NCBI RefSeq assembly: GCF_963675165.1
Contig: NC_087377.1
Coordinates: 1,761,501 to 1,825,500, forward strand
Source of the DNA: Halichondria panicea
Taxonomy: Eukaryota > Porifera > Demospongiae > Suberitida > Halichondriidae
Direction of reading: 5' to 3'
Length of the DNA stretch: 64,000 nt
Of the stretch, positions 19,418-31,433 are shown piece by piece. The notes beneath the pieces were generated by a model. It had not been told where the DNA came from, ran no database searches, and saw nothing but the letters and a program-made list of their open reading frames with translations. Made by a program: the position numbers and the translations under genes. Each line of letters opens with the position of its first letter. The stretch's first letter is position 1.

Positions 19418-21952
19418 AGCAGGCCACCCTCTATAATACAGCCAGGTTAATGGGTCCCAAAGTCTCCATAGCATGTGTTTGGACCTGTGTTAGCAGGCCA
19501 CCCTCTATAATACAGCCAGGTTAATGGGTCCCAAAGTCTCCATAGCATGTGTTTGGACCTGTGTTAGCAGGCCACCCTCTATAATACAGCCAGGTTAATG
19601 GGTCCCAAAGTCTCCATAGCATGTGTTTGGACCTGTGTTAGCAGGCCACCCTCTATAATACAGCCAGGTTAATGGGTCCCAAAGTCTCCATAGCATGTGC
19701 TTGGACCTGTGTTAGCAGGCCACCCTCTATAATACAGCCAGGTTAATGGGCCTCAAAGTCTCCATAGCATGTGTTTGGACCTGTGTTAGCAGACCACCCT
19801 CTATAATACAGCCAGGTTAATGGGCCTCAAAGTCTCCATAGCATGTGTTTGGACCTGTGTTAGCAGGCCACCCTCTATAATACAGCCAGGTTAATGGGCC
19901 CCAAAGTCTCCATAGCATGTGTTTGGACATGTATTAGCAGGCCACCCTCTATAATACAGCCAGGTTAATGGGCCCCAAAGTCTCCATAGCATGTGTTTGG
20001 ACCTATGTTAGCAGGCCACCCTCTATAATACAGCCAGGTTAATGGGCCCCAAAGTCTCCATAGCATGTGTTTGGACATGTATTAGCAGGCCACCCTCTAT
20101 AATACAGCCAGGTTAATGGGCCTCAAAGTCTCCATAGCATGTGTTTGGACCTGTGTTAGCAGACCACCCTCTATAATACAGCCAGGTTAATGGGCCTCAA
20201 AGTCTCCATAGCATGTGTTTGGACCTGTGTTAGCAGGCCACCCTCTATAATACAGCCAGGTTAATGGGCCCCAAAGTCTCCATAGCATGTGTTTGGACCT
20301 GTGTTAGCAGACCACCCTCTATAATACAGCCAGGTTAATGGGCCTCAAAGTCTCCATAGCATGTGTTTGGACCTGTGTTAGCAGGCCACCCTCTATAATA
20401 CAGCCAGGTTAATGGGCCCCAAAGTCTCCATAGCATGTGTTTGGACATGTATTAGCAGGCCACCCTCTATAATACAGCCAGGTTAATGGGCCCCAAAGTC
20501 TCCATAGCATGTGTTTGGACCTGTGTTAGCAGACCACCCTCTATAATACAGCCAGGTTAATGGGCCCAAAGTCTCCATAGCATGTGTTTGGACCTGTGTT
20601 AGCAGGCCACCCTCTATAATACAGCCAGGTTAATGGGTCCCAAAGTCTCCATAGCATGTGTTTGGACCTGTGTTAGCAGGCCACCCTCTATAATACAGCC
20701 AGGTTAATGGGTCCCAAAGTCTCCATAGCATGTGCTTGGACCTGTGTTAGCAGGCCACCCTCTATAATACAGCCAGGTTAATGGGCCTCAAAGTCTCCAT
20801 AGCATGTGTTTGGACCTGTGTTAGCAGACCACCCTCTATAATACAGCCAGGTTAATGGGCCTCAAAGTCTCCATAGCATGTGTTTGGACCTGTGTTAGCA
20901 GGCCACCCTCTATAATACAGCCAGGTTAATGGGCCCCAAAGTCTCCATAGCATGTGTTTGGACATGTATTAGCAGGCCACCCTCTATAATACAGCCAGGT
21001 TAATGGGCCCCAAAGTCTCCATAGCATGTGTTTGGACCTATGTTAGCAGGCCACCCTCTATAATACAGCCAGGTTAATGGGCCCCAAAGTCTCCATAGCA
21101 TGTGTTTGGACATGTATTAGCAGGCCACCCTCTATAATACAGCCAGGTTAATGGGCCTCAAAGTCTCCATAGCATGTGTTTGGACCTGTGTTAGCAGACC
21201 ACCCTCTATAATACAGCCAGGTTAATGGGCCTCAAAGTCTCCATAGCATGTGTTTGGACCTGTGTTAGCAGGCCACCCTCTATAATACAGCCAGGTTAAT
21301 GGGCCCCAAAGTCTCCATAGCATGTGTTTGGACCTGTGTTAGCAGACCACCCTCTATAATACAGCCAGGTTAATGGGCCTCAAAGTCTCCATAGCATGTG
21401 TTTGGACCTGTGTTAGCAGGCCACCCTCTATAATACAGCCAGGTTAATGGGCCCCAAAGTCTCCATAGCATGTGTTTGGACATGTATTAGCAGGCCACCC
21501 TCTATAATACAGCCAGGTTAATGGGCCCCAAAGTCTCCATAGCATGTGTTTGGACCTATGTTAGCAGGCCACCCTCTATAATACAGCCAGGTTAATGGGC
21601 CCCAAAGTCTCCATAGCATGTGTTTGGACATGTATTAGCAGGCCACCCTCTATAATACAGCCAGGTTAATGGTCCCCAAAGTCTCCATAGCATGTGTTTG
21701 GACCTGTGTTAGCAGACCACCCTCTATAATACAGCCAGGTTAATGGGCCTCAAAGTCTCCGTAGCATGTGTTTGGACCTGTGTTAGCAGACCACCCTCTA
21801 TAATACAGCCAGGTTAATGGGCCCCAAAGTCTCCATAGCATGTGTTTGGACCTGTGTTAGCAGGCCACCCTCTATAAAACAACCAGGCCCCAAAGTCTCC
21901 ATAGCATGTGTTTGGACCTGTGTTAGCAGACCACCCTCTATAATACAGCCAC
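19418..21952. repeat. 74-bp satellite, about 34 units, with 14-unit higher-order structure
   Basis: Unit begins AGCAGGCCACCCTCTATAAT and is 74 bp long. Variant positions (GGGTCCC, GGGCCTC, GGCCCC; GACCTGTGTT, GACATGTATT, GACCTATGTT; AGCAGACC) recur in the same order. The rare TGTGCTTGG variant recurs after about 1,035 bp, i.e. 14 units, so a block of about 14 units has itself been duplicated. It lies in an intron of kinase copy A; the paralogous intron has about four units. Confidence 0.9.
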
Positions 21953-22624
21953 TGTTGGTCTACCCACCACTATACATATACAGGGTATACTAATAGTAAG
22001 GTACTCACAAAGACATTAGTGACATGGTTGGTGGTTCCTGTGATCCTGGACACCACCTCACACACTTGCCAGATACTAGGACGAAGCTCAGGGTCAGAGG
22101 TCAACAGGCAGCCTACAAGGGAGGAGGAGAACACATGTATCACACCCACACACACACACACCCACATACACCCACACGGCAAGCATAAAACAAATGCGTC
22201 TTATGGGATAAATATTTATGTGATTAACTTTTAAACGCCGCGATTTCAGTACAGGCCACAAATGGATATCACTGTGTGATACAAGAGTATGCAGTGATTA
22301 TGATAGCTGCTCACATAACAGCATTAGTATAAGTGTCTATTACACATTATTTTATTTCTGACTACGACTATACACAACTATGGGATAGGGCTATTGAATG
22401 ATACTTGATACTCTAAAATGGATGCTTTGTACAATAAATTATTATTATGTAACTAGTGAAATGCTTCCTCACACACACACACACAGTGAAGCCACTCTTA
22501 ATGACCTCATCTGAAGAAAGGTTAACTGCAGGCTATGAGGTCCCAAATAAATAGTTTTTGTATACATGCAGCCAAAATGTTGTTCCCTAAACGTGTCTGT
22601 TATAAATAGTTCAATTGTACATAC

Positions 22625-22763
22625 CTTGAGGTCGCGATGTATGATGGGTTTTATCCGATGGTGTAGCCTAGCAACGGCCTTAGCAACGTCAGAGAAGATA
22701 TGCAACACTTCACGTTGTCTCAGTCGAGTGCCCGCTGATTCAGCAAATCTATCACCGAAGTAC
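22625..22763 (-). pseudogene. NAK-family kinase copy A, catalytic-loop exon
   Basis: A 139-nt exon flanked by a TATTAG acceptor and a GTATGT donor, reading YFGDRFAESAGTRLRQ then EVLHIFSDVAKAVARLHH and IKPIIHRDLK. HRDLK holds the catalytic Asp and Lys. The family normally continues with VENIL in the next exon, which I do not see before the C-lobe exon at 22.1 kb. Confidence 0.75.
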
Positions 22764-23228
22764 CTAATAGAATAAATAATAATAATAATATTAAAAGCTT
22801 AATTTATCACTAATTGGCTACATGCAGACAGTGTTTGTGATTCTCACTACTATACATGATCAATGGTACCACTCCATTAGTATGACTAAGCAATAGACTA
22901 CCATCATGCACGCAGGTACACTACCACCCACTCCACTCATCACACACCACCCACTCCATTAGTATGAGTAGGCAATGGAGGACCATACATTATGCACCTA
23001 TCAATGTGTCGCCCCACTCCCCCCAGGAGGGGTCGGGCTTATATGGGGATTTGATCTTACCTCAGGTCAACGGAGGATTTTTAAGCCCCAAGCAGTTGCA
23101 CACATTAAAACAGGTTATACAAGCAGTCTTTACTACGCAAAGCCAGGTCAAATCCCCAAGTATGGGGCCAACATTTCAGGTTAAATTTCCCCGTATGTCC
23201 CGGGGGGGGGTAGTGGGGCAACACCAGA

Positions 23229-23349
23229 GGAGGTCCGACATGCGTGCACGAATCACTATAAGTTCAGTGCATTGTGGTAATTGGGGTCACGTGATATGTC
23301 CAGGCCAAATGTACTAGCATTTGTAGTGATTCGTGCACGCATGTCGGAC
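23229..23349. mobile_element. GAGGTCYGACATGCGTGCAC inverted-repeat element, copy 2
   Basis: Same element as at 4461-4576, with a small internal insertion (TAATTGGGG) and an altered right flank. Confidence 0.6.
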
Positions 23350-23468
23350 CGGGCCTCCTCTGGGGCAAAACATTGATGATAGGTGCACTACAACAAAGGG
23401 AGCTAGAGAGCTAGTCTATAGATAGAGTATCTGGGTCCACTCAATAAAATCTGACACTGTGTACTCAC

Positions 23469-23507
23469 CCTAGCATTGTCCAGCTCCCTCTGCAGACTAG
23501 CCACCAT
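23469..23507 (-). other. Repeated candidate 5-prime exon, copy 2
   Basis: Same MVASLQRELDNAR plus GTGAGT unit as at 4673-4711, here 0.7 kb upstream of the NAK kinase catalytic-loop exon. The flanking block, including the leader resembling 4600-4900, is shared. Confidence 0.3.
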
Positions 23508-23731
23508 ATCCACCACCAGCAGCAATCAGTCAGGATACCTTGAGACAGTCACTCTCTGCTAGCTCCATCTCTCTCTACACTGCTTGTAGCCTTGTGAGCA
23601 TGCCATGGAGCCATCTCATGTTAGCAACTGGAGCTATATATTATAGAGTAGATCTGTTTCAATGCTGCCTAGCTGTGAAGCTCTTAGTCTAGTCTATGGC
23701 AGAGTCTACGGTACGGGTAGCTCAGTAGGCC

Positions 23732-24440
23732 GTAGACTGGAAACCACGCCCCTTTCTTTAGGGAAAGAGACTGGCCAGTGACTATCAACGACTTGTCCCA
23801 ACGGAATGCTTGGAATGTAGAATGCGTGGGAGATATCTAAACCACAATATTGCACACTAAGCAATACATTTTATTATAATTGATTTTATGTGAGTATTAG
23901 CTGTACAGTTGCAATAAATGTTATGTCTACCTAGCTAGCTGTTTGGATATAAGTTATCTATCAGTACTTCTCCAATGAAGCAATTCTAAAGTTGCTATAA
24001 CCTGGCTGGCTACAAGGCCACTGCAAAAATAACAGACAGAAGTAGCAGAGATGCAGAGATATATTTGTCTCTCTGCCAACTGGTTTATGGAAAGTCCCTT
24101 TGCTTTGCCCTATTGCCAGCAACATTTGAGTTTCTATTACAGCGGTATCATTGCCACAGACAGGACAAGAACTAGGTACATCCAGGTGACAGCTAGCTCC
24201 AGACTTGGACATAGTTTTGCAGCAGTTGACTTGTGATTGAAATTAAGTTTGGTAGGTGGCTGAGCTAGCTAGCTTGCTAGAGTACAGTAGATCTAGCCAA
24301 GTATACTAAACCGCAACACTGGTGACCACACCCTTTTCCCTGAACCACTTCCGCAAAATTCAGTACGCAATGAAGACAAGTCGTTGATAGTCACCTGGCC
24401 AGTCTCTTTCCCTAAATAAAGGGGCGTGGTTTCCAGTCTA
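23732..24440. mobile_element. hAT-like MITE with 8-bp target duplication
   Basis: Ends TAGACTGGAAACCACGCCCC and complement, arms about 64 bp. Flanked by AGTAGGCC at 23724-23731 and 24441-24448. The uninterrupted CAGTAGGCCATGTG is seen at 4936 and 40276 in the paralogous blocks. The 8-bp duplication suggests hAT. Confidence 0.8.
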
Positions 24441-24446
24441 AGTAGG

Positions 24447-25086
24447 CCGGTGTCATAAAATTTTGGGCCCCCGGGCCTAGAATGTTAACAGTTTAGGCCC
24501 CCCAGGGGGTCCAAAATGTTAACATTCTGGGCCCCCACTGTGAGATTAGGCCCCCCTCTTCTGCTTTTCTGCACGATCGTACGATAGAAGGAAGTCAAAG
24601 AGATATAGGTAAGGTTAGCTCTATTAGTTGACAAAGCATCAAAGAGACTGCATGCATGCAAAGACTCTGTATCAAACTAGCAAAAATGTTTGCATTATTA
24701 TTCTATCATGGAATTATAAAAGTGAAGGAAGATTTACCTTTCAAGTTACTCATGCTTTACCTATAAGAGTTAAATGCTTTGATGCAGCTCTGCAATGTTG
24801 GATCTGCCTGTAAGACAATCGATGTTGTTGCATAGCTATCGCCATATTTGCAACTTCGTGCTTACTTTCTTAGTCAAATTTCAGGACAAAAAAGTATAAA
24901 ACACACAATTTCAGTGCAAAGACAACAATTCATATCTTCCTCCTATGTTTTCCTATATAGAAGATGTAAATTGTTGTGGGGATGCTCTAATAGCATCACT
25001 GGCTCAGCTCTCAAGTAATGTGGAATCATAGATAGAAGTCAAGAGAGAAACTGTTGTATCATGGTGGAATCACAATAGCAGTTTCC
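24447..25086. mobile_element. CCGGTGTCATAAAATTTT element, truncated copy
   Basis: Matches 29029-29714 from its left end to GCAGTTTCCT, then stops. It begins immediately after the target duplication of the preceding hAT-like MITE. Confidence 0.6.
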
Positions 25087-26159
25087 TTTTTTATTTTTAT
25101 AAAAGAGCAGATTCACAGAGGCTTACTTTGTTTTCAAATTGGCATTGTGGGTGGAGCTAAATCTACAAATAGGGGAGGCGCTACAATCAAAATAAATTTG
25201 GTAAAGGTCGACACAGTAACACTTAAAAGTGTCTTTTCATTACACCAACCATTGTAAAATTAATGTTCAATAATGTTTGTATGTTCATTATCATAATTAT
25301 CGTTCAGTTTGCAGTGCTCTTGCACACCAGAGAGAGAGAGAGAGAGAGAGAGTCCTCCCTCCATGCAGAGAGAGAGTCCTCCCTCCATGCAGTGTGACAG
25401 CCAGCACCGTCGCGAGTATGTGGCACTGCATCGCTGGCCCCCCGCCCATCCACCCATGGGACCATCTGGGATATCTGTAGCAAATGGTTGTGATATCTCA
25501 ATTGAATACAGTTAAGACAGCAATAACCAACCTAGAGGCTGTCCCAGTCCAGGTTATTAGAAGGTAGTCTGGCCACGAGACTAATTAGTTACATCCAGGT
25601 GGTTAGAATTTGCTATCCAATGGAGATTCTCATGTAAGAGTTGCTGTTGCCTACAGGGACAAAGCATCGTGTACATACATGTAGGGTATCATACGCACAC
25701 CCACCTAACATGAGGGTGTGGCCATCATGTGGGTGTGGCCACAGTTGTAGTAGATGTGGTCTGACCACTCCCCCTCCACAGAACGAGTTCATTTTTCATT
25801 TACAGTATGACAAACAAAAAGGAAATGAAAAATGATGGGGCGCCCCAAAAGTATGATTGTGATGAGTTATGTATGATGGTTCATTGCAGCAGCTATATAG
25901 CTGTGGGTACAAGGGAGAGGGGTTAGCAACATGCATCATATATACACAAAGGGACAATAAGAAGTTAGCAACTGCTGCCTCCTACAGATCAAGACACACA
26001 GCTATCTATAAGGAAGGACAGATTACATGCACTCACTCGTGGTTGAGGAGGAGGACATTGTTGCTTATTCCATCAGTGTTTGTGGGATTTGGTGATGTAC
26101 ATCAGTAGATATATGTTCCATGCTTGACTTCAGTATGTGATGTGGTGGATACTCCCTCC

Positions 26160-27700
26160 AGTGCAGTAGGTCCCCCGGAGCCAGAACCATGTAGTGTGAA
26201 GGGTAGGGTTAGGACACATACGTAGTACTACCTCATACATGGAATTACACTACACAAGGCTTGAACTGTATAATTATATATAAAAGCTTATTATTTAGAA
26301 TTAATCATCAGACCACCACAACTGACTGATACGTATAGATGTCACCAGCAGTCCCTCTACTGTCAGATGTAATATGGAGTTTTTTTCTCTATATTATAGA
26401 AATTCCGCCAGTTGTCCTCCAGAGCAAGAACCATGTAGTGGGAGAAATAGATTATTAGGGGGTACATGCATGCATGGGGTTAGGTACTCATGTCATGTAA
26501 CACACAAGGCTTGTTACTGTATAAGGCTCAAATAAGAATAATTGTCAGACCACAACCGATATATGTAGATTCTTGATAGTGAAATGCCAGTGTGTCGAAT
26601 AAAAACGAGTTCTTTCTAGAGATTCTGCCAGTTGGTCCCCAAGAGCCAGCTAGAACTCTATAATGCATGTATGACACCAGGGGTAGAGGTTAGGACACAG
26701 AGCACACACATGTACACAAGGCTTGCTACGTAACTAGCTGTGTATAAGGCTCAATATTATTTTAAACTTGTTAGACCACAACCGATATGTAGATTCTTGT
26801 TTGAAATGCTGTCGATCCAGTGTCGGATATAAATGAGTCTTTTATAGAAGTTCCGCCAGTTGTCATCCAGAGCTAGAACCATGTAGTGGGAGAAATAGAT
26901 TATTAGAGGGTACATGCATGCACAGAGTTAGGTACTCATGTCATGTAACACACAAGGCTTGTTACTGTATAAGGCTCAAATAAGAATAATTATTATTTAG
27001 AATAATTGTCAGACCACCACAAGCGACATGTAGATTCTTGATAGTGAAATGCCACAAGTAGTTTGTCCAGCGTGTCGAATAATCGAGTCTTTCTAGAAAT
27101 TCTGCCGGTTGGTCCTCCAGAGCTAGAACCATGTAGTGGGAGAATTTGGTTAGAATAGGGTTATAGGAAGTATACTATAGGTACGTCTGAAGCACACAAT
27201 ACATGCAGCTGGTGAGTGGTTCTACAGGGATGCAAGGTTTGAAAGAGACAGACTATAGTAAAGCAGTTGGTTGTTGGGTATAGGACACATCAGTAGTAAT
27301 CATACATGTACGAATATACACAAGGCTTGATAGAATGGTGTAAGGCTCAATATATTAATCGTTAGACTACAACCGATATAATAGGTTCTCGATATGCTGC
27401 CAGTATCCAGTGTGTCGGACATAAAAGAGTCTTTTCTATAGAAATTCCGCCAGTTGGTCCCCTCCAGAGCAAGAACCATGTAGTGTAAGAAATAGATTAG
27501 GACTCATCAATATAGTACCAGGAGTGCCTGATAGTACTCATACATGCTAATATACCAGGCTTGCTTGATAACTATCTAATGCCAAACTACAACCCATAAT
27601 TATAATAATCATGTAGATTCTTGAAATGTCACCATCTGCAGTGCAGTGTGTCAGATCTGCCAGTTGGTCCCCCAGAGCAAGAACTATGCAGTGCGAGAAA
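26160..27700. repeat. Degenerate tandem repeat, about seven units of 210-350 bp
   Basis: A motif like CCAGTTGGTCCCCCAGAGC then AGAACCATGTAGTG recurs near 26183, 26427, 26649, 26875, 27125, 27472 and 27679. Between units are CACAAGGCTTG and GACCACAACC boxes. No coding pattern is conserved across units. Confidence 0.75.
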
Positions 27701-28047
27701 TAGATTATTAGGGGGTAGACATTAGTAGACACGATTTAAGGCTTGATATACAGTGCGTATAAGGCTCGTTATAACTATCAGACCACAACCAGTCTGTGCG
27801 TGAGTACCACCATCTGCTGTGTTGATAGCCAGTGTCAGTGTCAGTGATGTTAGTAGAAATGTTCCAGACTTGACTTCATAAGTAGTGGATAGACTTCAGT
27901 ACTTCAATATAGTTCAGATAGACTTCATTACTTCACAATAGTTCAGTAGTGGATAGACTTGACTTCAATATTCCACCCAGTGGTCTCGTGTTGTCAGATC
28001 TGTAGAAATAAATCAGCATGTATTCTTGAAAAGTTGCACAAGACAGC

Positions 28048-28237
<190 letters not shown>

Positions 28238-28442
28238 ATGACTAGACACACGTGCATGGCTAGACACACATGCATGACTAGACACACGTGCATGGCTAGC
28301 TAGACACACGTGCATGGCTCACTGCGTAGCCAATTCTCACCATTTAATTAGTCAGTGCTCAAGAGCAGATACTGCCACTTGTTGTGATATACTGCTGTCA
28401 CAAAAATGAATGAAGGTACTGACTACTGTGAGGGGCCCCTCT

Positions 28443-28804
28443 CTATATACATAATAATAATGTCTGATATAAATGAGATGACTGTTGAGTGCTTTTTGTT
28501 GTTGTTGATCGTTCGTTTTCGAATTTCGTGTTGTGATGAACACTATCTATTCGTGGCTGGCGTATATATAAGAATCGAATCGAATAAGAGCAATTGTTGA
28601 GCTTTAGTGGACATTTGCAGCTGTGAGAACAAGACAACACGAGGGTTAGCAATAATACATGACCAAGCAACAGCTCTAAACTATTACTGTGTACTGTAAA
28701 ACATTATTTGGTGACTCCTTGATCCTATAGCTAGCACAGACACACACAGACACACACCTGCAAGGTTTAGAGGTGGAGTAGCGCTTCTTGAGATGTAGAG
28801 ACAT
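28443..28804 (-). CDS. Candidate two-exon small gene, unrecognised
   Basis: ATG at 28804 opens MSLHLKKRYSTSKPC to a GTGTGT donor at 28757; the next exon, from acceptor TCTCACAG (28622-28621), continues in phase as CKCPLKLNNCSYSIRF to a stop at 28443, about 74 residues in all. A TATA-like TTTATATAAAT lies at 28908-28918, about 105 bp upstream of the ATG. I recognise no family. It could be the start of a longer gene or a chance frame. Confidence 0.22.
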
Positions 28805-29028
28805 GTTGAAGAGATCACTTCACTTTTGTAGAGACTCAGAGATGATGGACAGTCACATTGATACTGCAAACTTGCTGCAAATGTGAGGTTCAGCTTCTGC
28901 TTCAGCATTTATATAAATTAATGCGCATGCGCCATAGATGTATAGGGGTGTGGCTAAATTCTAGGGGAGGGGCTGCGAAGGTGCGCATCAAATAGAATTA
29001 GTAAACAAATCTGTTCGAAAACTGTTGG

Positions 29029-30068
29029 CCGGTGTCATAAAATTTTGGGCCCCCCGGCCTAGAATTTTAAAATTTTGGACCCTCCGGGCCTAGAATGTTA
29101 ACAGTTTAGGCCCCCCAGGGGGTCCAAACTGTTAACATTCTAGGCCCCCCACTGTGAGATTAGGCCCCCTCTTCTGCTATCCTTTTCTGCACGATAGAAC
29201 GAAGTCAAAGAGATATTATAATAAATTGGTAAGGTTAGCTCTATTAGTTGACAAAGCATCAAAGAGACGCATACATGCAAAGACTCTGTATCAAAGTAGC
29301 AAAAATGTTTGCATTATATTATTCTATCATGGAATTCAAAGTGAAGGAAGATTTACCTTTCAAGTTACTTATGCTTTACCTATATATAAGAGTTAAATGC
29401 TTTGATGCAGCTCTGCAATGTTGGATCGGCCTGTAAGACAATCGATGTTGTTGCGTAGCTATCGCCATATTTGCAACTTCGTGCTTACTTTCGTAGTCAA
29501 ATTTCAGGACAAAAAAGTATAAAACACACAATTTCAGTGCAAAGGCAACAATTCATATCTTCCTCCATGTTTTCCTATACATAGAATATGTAAATTGTTG
29601 TGGGGATGCTCCAATAGCATCACTGGCTCAGCTCTCAAGTAATGTGGAATCACAGATAGAAGTCAAGAGAGAAACTGTTGTATCATGGTGGAATCACAAT
29701 AGCAGTTTCCTTTCGGGACAAGGGTAATATTGGAAAGTCCGGACCAATTCGGGACAGTTGGCACCTATGTGCTTCGTGCTGCATGAGGCCTGATTCATAG
29801 AATGACATGGTGCAGTGTGATGGCTGTGAGACCAGTGGTATACTACTGTACACGCATGAAATGTGTGTGTGTGTGTGTGAGGAGAGCTGCATTCAGTAAC
29901 TGGCACTGCATAAACTGTGAAGACCATAGAAGACTGTATTGGTGTATTTTGAGAATGCACTGTCACATAATGTTACCGCTGTTGCGCTGTTAATGGGGGG
30001 CCTAAAATGTTAAAATTCTAGGCCCGGGAGGGCCCAATCTCATGGGGCCTAAAATTTTATGACACCGG
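29029..30068. mobile_element. CCGGTGTCATAAAATTTT element, full copy of about 1.04 kb
   Basis: Left CCGGTGTCATAAAATTTTGG; right AAAATTTTATGACACCGG. Both ends have inner GGCCC-rich repeats around GTTAACATT. No transposase frame, so non-autonomous. Confidence 0.7.
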
Positions 30069-30404
30069 TACCGCCAAAATGTTAATAATATCCGCTGCTT
30101 AAGTATTGCAACACTCTTGCGACCGTATAGTTAATGGACAAAATGTAAGCTTTAAAGCACCAGAAAACACATGGATAGGAGAATATAAAACCAGTTATGG
30201 TAGGTAGGATTTGAAGGATACCCTTGCTGGCATACATAGAAGGGATAATGATGAGACAACAGGCAGGCTTTAATCAATTACCTCAGTAGATAGCAAACAC
30301 ATTAAAATCGAGACAGCAATCAAAATCCATGGCGTATGCAATTCCAACGCCAATTTTTTCTTATTTATCAATTGAAAACAACGTTGTCATGTATACTATG
30401 CATA

Positions 30405-30600
30405 TGGTATAGTGGGTAATCATAACGGTGAGTAAAAATATTCGTTATTTTTGTGGGGAATCTTCATGGCCTACACGAAATTTTCACTTACGAAAACGTA
30501 GGTATGCTTATACAGTAACGCATACTATACTCGCGAAAATCACCATTTCCCATTCAGTGAAACGAATCTCACGAAAATTTACCCACTATAATTATACGGT
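30405..30600. mobile_element. CCGTATAGC-family MITE, copy 4
   Basis: Paralogous to the copy at 289-482 within the duplicated block; its ends are partly decayed. Confidence 0.5.
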
Positions 30601-30947
30601 AGTAAGACTTTTGCTCAGAAGTAGAGATACAAAACCTGTTCACATTTCTTAAGCTCAGATGGCACCAATGCAAAACTGTGAAAATACTTTCAATGTAAGT
30701 ACAACCAGAAGTCTCGAGGTCAGCTGCGCGTTTACCTCCTCAAGAGAAAGCCACACACAGATTGAAGCCAGTACAAGAGCACTGACTTATACTTGTACCT
30801 CTGCTTCAGAGCAAAATGAGCAAAAATAAAATTGCTTCTCCTCCAAACACTTCAAGCTTTTTAAACTAGTCCGCCAATTCTTAATTTCATAAGCTAAATG
30901 AAAACATTCTCCCTTAGGTATTACAATAGAGATATAATAATACAGTC

Positions 30948-31026
30948 CTACACTTTGCCCACTTTATGTGTTACCTCATTGAAATCAATTTAGCATGATT
31001 ATAAATTAGGTATGGGCAAAGTGTAG
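30948..31026. mobile_element. Short palindromic element CTACACTTTGCCCA, copy 3
   Basis: Same element in the second duplication block. Followed directly by TATCTGTTTT, the empty-site version of the 903-1297 insertion. Confidence 0.6.
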
Positions 31027-31433
31027 TATCTGTTTTAATTTGTTTCACCTTATAATTATCACGGTGCTCGGACAATGGAAGATACCAGACTTGAGTTTCA
31101 TTCTGATTTCTGTCACAGATCTTGATCCTTTGATATTGTAGAAACGGAACTTGCACGCATGCAGCAGTAATTCAGTCTGCAGTTGTGATGCATGTGTAGT
31201 CAGGGGGAATCAAAGTGATAAGAACACATGCATGTTCAATGCTGTTAACAAGGTGCAACAGAGAATTTCCTAACAGCAAAACCACAATAGATAATGATTT
31301 CTTAAGCCTAAACTTGCACCAAACAAGAGTACTCTTGTGTATACATAAAACAGCCCGTACACGCCACCTCTGTATTATGGCCAAAACATTGCTCCACAAA
31401 TGTGTTCATTGCAAGCATTCTTCATGCATGCAG

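Larger units (their letters stand above)
18108..22763 (-). pseudogene. NAK-family (AAK1/BMP2K/GAK-like) kinase, incomplete copy A
   Basis: Exons on the minus strand: 22625-22763 (VLHIFSDVAKAVARLHH, then PIIHRDLK, the catalytic loop), 22009-22112 (LLTSDPELRPSIWQV, then GTTNHVTNVF, end of the C-lobe), 19086-19336 (basic Pro/Thr-rich tail), 19002-19085 (LDAFGYVPFTPQR) and 18108-18236 (DDFGSTSF and the C-terminal DLFGAPPFE). The PIIHRDLK string, the C-lobe wording and the DxFG repeats are hallmarks of the NAK family, which phosphorylates AP-2 in clathrin endocytosis; DxF motifs bind adaptors. The N-lobe, the DFG exon and the ALG exon are not found between these exons. A TAG at 19088-19086 interrupts the tail frame unless a small intron lies there. 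Hence probably a decayed gene, or one with unseen exons. Confidence 0.65.

Noticed and set aside
19418..21952. Regular repeats with variable parts, superficially like a CRISPR array
   Set aside because: The units are contiguous 74-bp copies with no unique spacers, in a eukaryotic intron.
24628..24813. Open frame shared with 29154-29436
   Set aside because: It lies inside a non-autonomous repeated element and the two copies do not keep a common frame.
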